Below are positions 1-5,341 of a DNA stretch of 6,087 nucleotides, piece by piece (position 1 is the first letter of the stretch; every line of letters starts with the position of its first letter). The DNA is from Endomicrobium sp. (GTDB lineage: Bacteria > Elusimicrobiota > Endomicrobiia > Endomicrobiales > Endomicrobiaceae), in the NCBI GenBank assembly GCA_031283985.1, contig JAITAQ010000060.1, forward strand, positions 1 through 6,087, written 5' to 3'. Under the pieces are notes generated by a model. It was given only the letters and a program-made list of their open reading frames with translations. It had not been told where the DNA came from and ran no database searches. The translations under genes and the position numbers were made by a program.

Positions 1-150
1 AATGATAAAAAGAAATTACAAGGTCTAAAATAGAAAGGTTTTACCCTATTTAAGAAGGGAGAACTAGAAAACGAGACTAGAATACCAAAATCCAAAATTA
101 TTTCAAGAAGTTCCGCAAAGAATGACCCTAGTCCTCTTTTTCTTTTTTAG
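1..150 (+). pseudogene. C-terminal remnant of an unidentified gene, cut by window edge
   Basis: Reading in frame 1 from the window edge, the sequence encodes NDKKKLQGLK, then an in-frame TAG at 31-33, then about 38 residues (KGFTLFKKGELENETRIPKS and onward) to a TAG at 148-150. The composition is protein-like: lysine-rich and polar, with a proline/serine stretch and a hydrophobic LFLF ending. There is no start codon or ribosome-binding site in the window, and the 5' part, if any, lies outside it. I do not recognise the family. The internal stop and the decayed neighbours on the same strand make a dead gene the simplest reading; chance openness over such a short length is the alternative. Confidence 0.3.
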
Positions 151-196
151 TCATGACTTTTAAGTCTATAGGGAGCAAGTATTATGCTTTCTTTGA

Positions 197-331
197 AGAC
201 ATAGCAACTTAGCAACTAAGGAAGAATATGATCACTGCCAGAGAGTAATAGATATATTTAATGAAGCAATAGAAATTATAAACAAAATACAGGAAGAGTT
301 CAATAAAAAGTACCTGACTTTCTGTTTCTAA
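197..331 (+). pseudogene. Short coding-like fragment without a start codon
   Basis: A frame open from just after a TGA (194-196) to a TAA at 329-331 encodes about 44 residues. The core (EEYDHCQRVIDIFNEAIEII, followed by NKIQEEFNKKY) is highly charged and heptad-like and would form an amphipathic or coiled-coil helix. There is no ATG, GTG or TTG with a Shine-Dalgarno site at the proper distance. It sits on the same strand as, and directly upstream of, the broken exported gene at 345-852, so it may be the tail of the preceding gene in a dead operon. The family is not recognised. Confidence 0.3.
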
Positions 332-344
332 ATTAAAAAGGAGC

Positions 345-852
345 ATTGATAAAAAGAAAAAATTTCTTTATTTAGTATTAATTTCAGCATTACTTATTTT
401 TTTCTGTACAGTCTCTAAATACAGACGAGCTAGTGGATAGCTGTTTATTCTAAGCGAAAAATTTACTGAAGAATGGTTTAAAGAGAACGTCTACATTAAA
501 AACAAAAAAAAGTTTTTAGAAAGCTTTGCATTGAATCTCAGCAGTGTCGATAAAAAATTTGACGGCTCAATTTGCATTCCTAAAATCGTATTAGAAAATT
601 TAAAAGCTACAAACATATCGCTCAACAAGTGCCTAGCCGAAGCATGTAAATGCGAAATAAAGTAATAAGCACTTGTTCAAAAATGCCATTTCAAAAATAG
701 AACTTAACAAATTTACTAGCGCTTATAAAGCAGTTACCGCAGCGGCTGAAAAACTTTACAAAAGAGTTGCAGAATATCTAAAAAATAAAATCAAAAGTAG
801 TAAGGATGGCAGGAACCACCAATTTGCCGAGACACAAACAGCACAAGCTTAA
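345..852 (+). pseudogene. Broken gene for a small exported or membrane-anchored protein
   Basis: From about 345 the frame reads DKKKKFLYLVLISALLIFFC, a lysine-rich n-region plus a hydrophobic core typical of a signal peptide or N-terminal anchor. It meets an in-frame TAG at 438-440 and continues in the same frame for 74 codons (from LFILSEKFTEEWFKEN to CKCEIK) to a TAA at 663-665. The remaining 62 codons (NKHLFKNAISKIELNKFTSA onward, ending AETQTAQA) follow in frame 1, from 664 to the stop at 850-852, which implies an indel near 658-665. The restored protein would be about 168 residues, with a mixed central region and an alanine/lysine-rich helical C-terminus. AAAAGGAG at 336-343 lies too close to any usable start, so the start region may also be damaged. 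The Cys after LIFF is a poor lipobox. I do not recognise the family. The continuity of coding character across both lesions supports a recent pseudogene. Confidence 0.55.
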
Positions 853-878
853 GCTGATAGTACAAGCTTGCGGGTTTT
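844..878 (+). terminator. Weak terminator-like hairpin after the broken gene
   Basis: CAAGCTT (844-850) can pair perfectly with AAGCTTG (864-870) across a 13-base loop, and CGGGTTTT follows. The hairpin overlaps the last codons and stop of the broken plus-strand gene, where a rho-independent terminator would lie. The stem is short and the T tract only four bases, so it is weak or itself decayed. Confidence 0.3.
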
Positions 879-943
879 GTATGTGAGTATAATTTACAGT
901 ATTGTGAAGTAGCAACTTAAAAAATATTTCACTTACTTTTCTT

Positions 944-955
944 GTTAACGTTAAC
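944..955. repeat. 12-bp perfect palindrome
   Basis: GTTAACGTTAAC reads the same on both strands and consists of two abutting GTTAAC units. It lies between the end of the broken plus-strand gene and the 3' end of the transporter gene. No T tract follows on either strand, so it is not an obvious terminator. It could be a protein-binding site, a restriction-type site pair or chance. Confidence 0.3.
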
Positions 956-1011
956 GAACCCCATTTTCTATCATTTAATATAATAGGATTTTCTGGAAAA
1001 AGTGATGATAA

Positions 1012-2319
1012 TTAGAAATGAAAAAGATTGCACAAGTAAATTAAAATTACAAGTCCACAAAAAATGTAACGCCCAGTTGGTATAAGCCACTTATTAACAA
1101 TAACAGATCGCCCTCTTTGAATTTCTTTTATAATTCTCTTTGAAGGCAAAATCCAAAATACAAAAATACCTGCTATAAGAGCGCAAAAAGGAACTAAATG
1201 TATTTGTAAAATGTCCATAAGACCATCTATATGCCCATTTGTAAGTATGCTAAAAAACGCAGTTATAATTGTAGAAATTAAAACTGAAAGCTTTCTGGAT
1301 ATTTTTAATTTACTTTGAATGGACTCTATTATTACCTCTAATATGCTTATGAGAGATGTTATAGCTGCAAATAAAACAGCTATAAAAAAGATTATCATGC
1401 AAATTTGACCTAATGGTATTGTCTTAAAAATATCAGGGATTGTAATAAACATTAATGAATGTCCAGAATTTAAATCTTTACCAAAAGAAAATATTGCAGG
1501 AATAATTATTAAAGACGCTAAAATTGAAGCGATAACACTTAAAATAGCAACATTTTTTGCAGAATAAATAATATCTTCGCTTTTTCTCGCATAAGAACCA
1601 TATACTATAAGAATAGAGCCTAAAAGAGAAAGAGAATAGAAGCTCTGACCTAATGCCAAAACCCATGTTCTAGCATTTAAAAGCATGTGCCATTTTGGAA
1701 TGAAAAGAAATTCATATCCATTTATAGAGCATGGAAGAAAAGCAACTCTTACAACCAAAAGACAAAATAATATAAAAAAAGCAGGCATCATAAGTTTGTT
1801 TAATTTCTCTATACTTTTTTCAACTCCGCCTATTATTGACAAACCAGTCATTGCAAGAGTTAAAACAATCCAGAAAGATATTCCTTTTCCTGAAATCAAA
1901 TTAAAGTATGAAATGCTGTTTGTACTAAAAAATGCAGAACTAGTTATTGAACCAAATAAAAAACGAACAACCCACGCAACCACTACACTGTACCCTAAAC
2001 CAATAAGAAAAATTACTATAACAGGTATCCAACCTATAAATTCTCCTAATTTATTATGTCCACCACTAAGCCTCAAAGCTTTAGTAAAAGCGCCTATAGG
2101 TCCTTTTCCTGTAAGTCTTCCAAAAGTTATTTCACCTATAACTGCAATTAAACCCAAGACAAAAACGCAAATAATGTACGGTATCATGAAAGCTGCACCA
2201 CCAAGCTCGCCAATCCTATATGGAAATAGCCATATATTTCCCATTCCTATGGCAGAACCTGCAGCGGCAAAAATAAAACCCCATTTTGATGAAAAAAGAT
2301 CTTTTGAAGAATCGGGCAT
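1012..2319 (-). CDS. Na+-dependent amino acid transporter, NSS (LeuT-fold) family
   Basis: This encodes a 435-residue inner-membrane protein of the neurotransmitter:sodium symporter family, which imports amino acids or related amines with Na+. Visible hallmarks are the TM1 signature around residues 18-41 (AGSAIGMGNIWLFPY, then GELGGAAF), the unwound TM6 region at 224-231 (GQSFYSLS), and the TM8 FAAITS motif at 317-322. By alignment to LeuT from memory, Gly21, Ala23, Ile24 and Asn28, Ser229, and Ala318, Thr321 and Ser322 fill sodium-site positions, so Na+ coupling looks intact. The length and about 11 hydrophobic segments fit bacterial NSS members. The two residues forming the LeuT outer gate (Arg30 and Asp404) align with Leu31 and about Gln372. 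The ATG is preceded 7 bases upstream by AAAAGGA (2327-2333). It lies downstream of amtB-glnK on the same strand, 113 bases away, with a possible promoter of its own. The family is certain; the substrate cannot be read from the sequence. Confidence 0.93.
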   Translation of the reverse strand: MPDSSKDLFSSKWGFIFAAAGSAIGMGNIWLFPYRIGELGGAAFMIPYIICVFVLGLIAVIGEITFGRLTGKGPIGAFTKALRLSGGHNKLGEFIGWIPVIVIFLIGLGYSVVVAWVVRFLFGSITSSAFFSTNSISYFNLISGKGISFWIVLTLAMTGLSIIGGVEKSIEKLNKLMMPAFFILFCLLVVRVAFLPCSINGYEFLFIPKWHMLLNARTWVLALGQSFYSLSLLGSILIVYGSYARKSEDIIYSAKNVAILSVIASILASLIIIPAIFSFGKDLNSGHSLMFITIPDIFKTIPLGQICMIIFFIAVLFAAITSLISILEVIIESIQSKLKISRKLSVLISTIITAFFSILTNGHIDGLMDILQIHLVPFCALIAGIFVFWILPSKRIIKEIQRGRSVIVNKWLIPTGRYIFCGLVILIYLCNLFHF

Positions 2320-2364
2320 ATACCGTTCCTTTTAGAAATAATTATCATTCACAAGAATAAGCAA

Positions 2365-2396
2365 ACTTGTACTATGTAATTTCGCAGAGTACAAGT
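2365..2396 (-). other. 9-bp stem-loop between glnK and the transporter gene
   Basis: ACTTGTACT (2365-2373) and AGTACAAGT (2388-2396) are perfect inverted repeats around a 14-base loop. On the transcribed minus strand the stem is followed by TTTGCTTATTC, a poor T tract. It may be a weak terminator or attenuator limiting read-through from glnK, an RNA end-protecting structure, or a leader structure of the transporter mRNA if the promoter just upstream is real. Confidence 0.4.
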
Positions 2397-2401
2397 CGAC
2401 T

Positions 2402-2430
2402 TATATAATATCATTAATATTTATACTCAA
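2402..2430 (-). promoter_or_regulatory. Candidate promoter for the transporter gene
   Basis: On the minus strand TTGAGT (2430-2425) and TATATA (2407-2402) are separated by 17 bases, each matching the vegetative consensus at four of six positions. It starts just past the glnK stop codon and would give a leader of about 75 bases containing the stem-loop at 2365-2396. In such A/T-rich sequence this could be chance; read-through from glnK is the alternative. Confidence 0.3.
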
Positions 2431-2432
2431 AG

Positions 2433-2777
2433 CTAGTTTATAGCCGCCATACCTGTTTCTTTAGTACGCACTCTCATAACGCTTCGCAAATAATAACTAA
2501 ATATCTTACCATCGCCGGGATTGCCGGTAAAAGCCGCTTCTTGTATAGCTTTTATAGTCTTCTGCTCCCATTCTTCAGAAGACACTATAATTTCAAATTT
2601 AATTTTTGGAAGCATAGTAATCCTTACTTCCATACCGCGGACAAGTTCTTGATAGCCTTTCTGTTTGCCACAACCCATAACCTGTGAAACAGTAATACCA
2701 TTAACTTCTATTTTAGCCAGAGCTTCCTTTATATCTTCTAATTTCTCTTCTCTGACTATGGCTTCAATTTTTATCAT
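2433..2777 (-). CDS. glnK: PII nitrogen regulatory protein (GlnB/GlnK family)
   Basis: This is a 114-residue PII protein, a full-length trimeric cytoplasmic sensor of 2-oxoglutarate and ATP/ADP that controls nitrogen targets, here presumably the adjacent AmtB. The T-loop region reads GCGKQKGYQELVRGMEV at 35-51, and TGNPGDGKIF (84-93) with VMRVRT (100-105) form the nucleotide site. Gln39, Lys58 and the GDGK lysine (residue 91), needed for 2-oxoglutarate and ATP binding, are present, as is Arg47, the residue that enters the AmtB pore in E. coli GlnK. Position 51, the uridylylated tyrosine in proteobacteria, is valine, and position 46 is also valine, so GlnD-type modification is not expected. 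GGAGGA (2784-2789) sits 7 bases before the ATG. It lies 38 bases downstream of amtB with no terminator between, so the two are almost certainly co-transcribed. The symbol rests on the amtB linkage; glnB would also be acceptable. Confidence 0.95.
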   Translation of the reverse strand: MIKIEAIVREEKLEDIKEALAKIEVNGITVSQVMGCGKQKGYQELVRGMEVRITMLPKIKFEIIVSSEEWEQKTIKAIQEAAFTGNPGDGKIFSYYLRSVMRVRTKETGMAAIN

Positions 2778-2815
2778 AAATTTTCCTCCGCATATTATAT
2801 AACATATAACTAATA

Positions 2816-4045
2816 CTAATCCAATCCTGTAAACGACGGATATGCACTTTCACCATGCTCGGATATATCTAAACCTATCAATTCTTCTTTTTTTTCAACT
2901 CTTAAAGGCATTAACATTTTAACAGTCCATGCACAAAGAAAAGTGCCTAAAACAACAATTACAAAAGTTACAAAGATACCCTCAACCTGAGCAAAAAACT
3001 GCGCGAATTCACCGTAAATAAGACCTGGCTTGCCGCCATTAATAGATGGATTTACAAAAACGCCTGTAAGTAGTCCGCCCCAAATACCACCTATGCCATG
3101 GCACCCAAAAGCATCTAAAGCGTCATCAATTTTAAATACTTTTTTAATAAGAGCTATGCCACAGTAACAAACAGGACTCACTGTCAATCCTATTATTAAA
3201 GCCGCCCATACATCAACAAATCCAGCTGCCGGCGTAATGCCAACCAATCCTGCTATAACGCCAGTGCAAGCACCTATAAGTGTAGATTTCCCAGTTTTAA
3301 GTATATCTAACAAAATCCAAATTAACATCCCTGCAGAAGAAGCTACAGCTGTAGTTATAAACGCATGAGCTGCAAGACCATTTGCAGCAAGAGCACTTCC
3401 AGAATTAAAACCAAACCAACTAAATAATAAAAGACCCATTCCCAAGAAAACAAATGGTATACTGTGCATTCTATACGAACTCTGCATGTAATCTATTCTC
3501 TTGCCAAGCAAAATAGCTAGGATTAGACCAGTAGTTCCTGAACTTATATGGACAACGTCTCCCCCAGCAAAATCTAAAGCGCCTATAGTACCGCCGATTA
3601 TCCCCCCGCCCCAAACCATATGAGATAAAGGATAATATACAAGAACAGACCAAAAAGTTATAAAAAGAAACAACGCTTTAAATCTCATTCTTCCTGCCAC
3701 AGAGCCTGTTATAATAGCAGGCGTTATGAGAGCAAAAGCCATTTGAAATGCAACAAAAGCAAAAGTAGGAATTGAACCGGTAAGAGAACCTGTATTTATG
3801 CCAAAAAGACAGAAATTATTTAAAGAACCTATAAAAAGATTGCCATTTCTTCCAAAAGACAAAGAATAGCCAAACAAAATGTATAAAACTACTCCCAATC
3901 CAATTATAAAAGCGGAATTCATTAAGTTGTTAACCATATTCTTTCTACGCCCCATTCCACCATAAAAAAACGCTAAACCAGGAGTCATAAGCACAACTAA
4001 AGCTGTACAGATAATGATAAACGCTGTGTCTCCTGCACTAAACAT
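2816..4045 (-). CDS. amtB: Ammonium channel/transporter (Amt family)
   Basis: This encodes a 409-residue inner-membrane ammonium channel, with about 11 membrane segments working as a trimer. Key residues are visible by alignment to E. coli AmtB: Phe104 and Phe213 (Phe gate), Trp145 and Ser217 (outer recruitment site), Asp158 (DFAGGD), and the twin pore histidines His166 (VVHI) and His316 (CHGIGG). N-terminal GLAFFYGGMGRRKN (23-36) is the family signature. The cytoplasmic tail ends in LRVEKKEELIGLDISEHGES and a short extension, the conserved C-terminal region that couples subunits and helps bind PII. No cleavable signal peptide is seen: the chain starts close to TM1. A near-perfect Shine-Dalgarno AAGGAGG (4053-4059) lies 7 bases before the ATG and fixes the start. 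It is first in an amtB-glnK unit, the reverse of the common glnK-amtB order, and is served by a strong promoter at 4201-4229. No broken or missing key residue was found. Confidence 0.97.
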   Translation of the reverse strand: MFSAGDTAFIIICTALVVLMTPGLAFFYGGMGRRKNMVNNLMNSAFIIGLGVVLYILFGYSLSFGRNGNLFIGSLNNFCLFGINTGSLTGSIPTFAFVAFQMAFALITPAIITGSVAGRMRFKALFLFITFWSVLVYYPLSHMVWGGGIIGGTIGALDFAGGDVVHISSGTTGLILAILLGKRIDYMQSSYRMHSIPFVFLGMGLLLFSWFGFNSGSALAANGLAAHAFITTAVASSAGMLIWILLDILKTGKSTLIGACTGVIAGLVGITPAAGFVDVWAALIIGLTVSPVCYCGIALIKKVFKIDDALDAFGCHGIGGIWGGLLTGVFVNPSINGGKPGLIYGEFAQFFAQVEGIFVTFVIVVLGTFLCAWTVKMLMPLRVEKKEELIGLDISEHGESAYPSFTGLD

Positions 4046-4200
4046 CTCTCATCCTCCTTAATCTAAAATGCTGAAATAAACTATTTTTTAAATGTTTTAT
4101 ATCTAGAATTTTTAATTTTTATTAATTTTATTAAGCAAAAGTTGTTCAAATATATACTTTTTGTACTTAAACACTTTGTAACACCAAATCAAGTATAAGA

Positions 4201-4229
4201 AGTATATTAACTTTGATATATCTTGTCAA
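4201..4229 (-). promoter_or_regulatory. Near-consensus sigma-70 promoter for amtB-glnK
   Basis: On the minus strand a perfect TTGACA (4229-4224) is followed after exactly 17 bases by TATACT (4206-4201). Transcription would begin near 4195, giving a leader of about 150 A/T-rich bases before the amtB ATG, in which I see no riboswitch-like fold. No TGGCAC-N5-TTGCT sigma-54 site was seen in the spacer, so this operon looks driven by the housekeeping sigma factor rather than by classical nitrogen control. Confidence 0.65.
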
Positions 4230-4289
4230 TAAATTATAAAATTTCAATGAATTAAGATGACTTCTATCCTAGTTTTCCAGAATTTATAA

Positions 4290-4307
4290 CAAAAATGAGC
4301 ATTTTTG
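4290..4307. repeat. A/T-rich perfect inverted repeat, possible weak terminator
   Basis: CAAAAATG and CATTTTTG flank an AG dinucleotide, forming a 7-8 bp hairpin. On the minus strand it ends in CATTTTTG followed by TTATAAATT, and it lies 35 bases past the stop of the small reading frame at 4342-4497 and upstream of the amtB promoter. It may end transcription arriving from the right, but with so few G:C pairs it would be unstable. A regulator-binding site is also possible. Confidence 0.3.
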
Positions 4308-4341
4308 ATTGAATTAAAAAAGCACTTGTACCATTTTATAA

Positions 4342-4497
4342 TTAAATAAATATGCGATAGTCAATATCAATAGTTGCGATGAAATGACAAGCTAAGGATA
4401 CGTTTAGTTCTATACCTTCTTTAAGATAGTTTGAAAATTTCTCTTTAAAAGTTTCATTTTTAGAAATTTTAGGTAACTCGTTATGAGATTTGGACAT
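4342..4497 (-). CDS. Possible 51-residue hypothetical protein
   Basis: An ATG frame of 51 codons lies between recO and amtB, beginning MSKSHNELPKISKNETFKEK and ending DIDYRIFI. The N-terminal half is lysine/glutamate-rich; the second half is more hydrophobic with alternating character (IELNVSLACHFIATIDI), which could form beta strands. I do not recognise the family. There is no good Shine-Dalgarno site (only AAAAG next to the ATG) and a stop lies two codons upstream, which weakens the case. In its favour are protein-like composition in an otherwise featureless spacer, a promoter-like pair at 4545-4573 and an inverted repeat downstream. It could be a real small gene, the tail of a decayed gene or chance. 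Confidence 0.3.
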   Translation of the reverse strand: MSKSHNELPKISKNETFKEKFSNYLKEGIELNVSLACHFIATIDIDYRIFI

Positions 4498-4544
4498 CTT
4501 TTAAAATTAATTATTTCATTTCAATCATCTTTTCTTTTGCAAAA

Positions 4545-4573
4545 ATCATACCTCAATTTTCTCAAAACCACAA
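4545..4573 (-). promoter_or_regulatory. Candidate promoter ahead of the small reading frame
   Basis: On the minus strand TTGTGG (4573-4568) and TATGAT (4550-4545) are 17 bases apart. The -10 box matches consensus at five of six positions; the -35 box matches at only three. It would start RNA near 4539, about 40 bases before the ATG at 4497. It is weak evidence on its own. Confidence 0.3.
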
Positions 4574-4590
4574 ATTTTATTGCATTATTC

Positions 4591-4617
4591 TTGGTTTAAA
4601 AAAAACCAACTTTTTTT
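4591..4617 (+). terminator. Hairpin plus T7 tract downstream of recO
   Basis: TTGGTTT (4591-4597) pairs with AAACCAA (4603-4609) over a five-A loop, followed by C and seven T on the plus strand, the form of a rho-independent terminator. No plus-strand gene precedes it. On the minus strand, where recO transcripts arrive about 75 bases past the recO stop, the same stem is preceded by A7 and followed by GAATAATG, so it would terminate poorly. It may still mark the 3' end of the corC-recO mRNA as a stabilising hairpin. Confidence 0.45.
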
Positions 4618-4684
4618 ATCTCATTTCTCATGAGTATATTTGTTATTAAATAAATGGACTTTTCTTGACGACTGTTTGCTGGTT

Positions 4685-5341
4685 TTAATAAGATTTGGTA
4701 CCCATCTTTTGTAAAAATACACTTATCGTAGGACGACGGATATAATTTGTTATATAAGATTCAACATAATTCCAAACTTTTTCATCTTCTATGTCAATAA
4801 AATCCACGTTGTTTCCAGAACAATTTGAAAGTTTTTTTATATTTATTGTCATACGTTCGTCAATAAAGGTATTGTTATTTCTTATATATTCTGAAAAAGA
4901 ATACCCTGAGAGCTTTAAAAATCGTAAAATAAATGAAAGCAAGGCTATTTTGGGATGTTTGCAAACGCTAAGGATTTCCCAAATTCTTACTATCAAGTCG
5001 TATTTCTCTATATTTTGAAGATTAAAAGGCACAAATTTATCGCTCACTTCAGCTGCATATAAAGCGCACAAATTTCGCATAAAATTGTTTTTTATTATTG
5101 TATTATTATTAATAATGCTTGCTCCTATAATTTTCGGTCTCATTGATGGGTGTCTGTTAAAAACATGAAACTCGCTTTCTGTAAGTATTTCCGTAGCAGA
5201 TGAAAGCTTTGCCACTATCTTTTTGGCGCTTGGAACAACAGCTTGAATTTTCCCCCATTGATAAGAGTAAAGTGTGACAAGTTTATCATATTCGCCACGT
5301 ATTTTAGAGTTAAGAACGAGACCGTTTATTGTATAGTACAT
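4685..5341 (-). CDS. recO: DNA repair protein RecO
   Basis: This encodes a 218-residue RecO, the recombination mediator that works with RecR to load RecA on SSB-coated single-stranded DNA in the RecF pathway. The N-terminal OB-fold is clear: GLVLNSKIRGEYDKLVTLYS (7-26), then GKIQAVVPSAKKIVAKLSSA (30-49), and ESEFHVF near 55-61. A helical C-terminal domain follows and ends in RRPTISVFLQKMG. The length is slightly below the usual 230-260. The C-terminal four-cysteine zinc knuckle of many RecO proteins is absent: the expected stretch after LKLSGY has no CxxC pairs. The ATG lies inside the upstream corC-like gene (16-base overlap) with only a weak ribosome-binding site, which suggests translational coupling. 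The overall N-terminal pattern makes the call good although the C-terminus is divergent. Confidence 0.85.
   Translation of the reverse strand: MYYTINGLVLNSKIRGEYDKLVTLYSYQWGKIQAVVPSAKKIVAKLSSATEILTESEFHVFNRHPSMRPKIIGASIINNNTIIKNNFMRNLCALYAAEVSDKFVPFNLQNIEKYDLIVRIWEILSVCKHPKIALLSFILRFLKLSGYSFSEYIRNNNTFIDERMTINIKKLSNCSGNNVDFIDIEDEKVWNYVESYITNYIRRPTISVFLQKMGTKSY

Noticed and set aside
31..440. Both internal stops in the left-hand remnants (31-33 and 438-440) are TAG, suggesting amber recoding as in some phages.
   Set aside because: amtB and glnK in the same window both end with TAG, no suppressor tRNA is visible, and the second remnant also needs a frameshift, so ordinary gene decay explains it better.
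1685..2335. A 216-codon open frame on the plus strand inside the transporter gene.
   Set aside because: It is exactly antisense to a well-conserved NSS transporter, rich in lysine, proline and isoleucine as expected of a shadow frame, and has no recognisable domain or good ribosome-binding site.
3471..3653. A 60-codon frame inside amtB on the same strand.
   Set aside because: It is an out-of-frame shadow of a fully conserved Amt gene, arginine- and tyrosine-rich with no domain character.
4038..4052. A four-codon ATG frame (MRDV) overlapping the amtB start, a possible leader peptide.
   Set aside because: Its ATG abuts the Shine-Dalgarno sequence with no spacing, whereas the amtB ATG is at the optimal 7 bases.
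4046..4200. A riboswitch or glutamine-type leader RNA ahead of amtB.
   Set aside because: The leader is almost entirely A/T with no stable stem or conserved motif that I can recognise.
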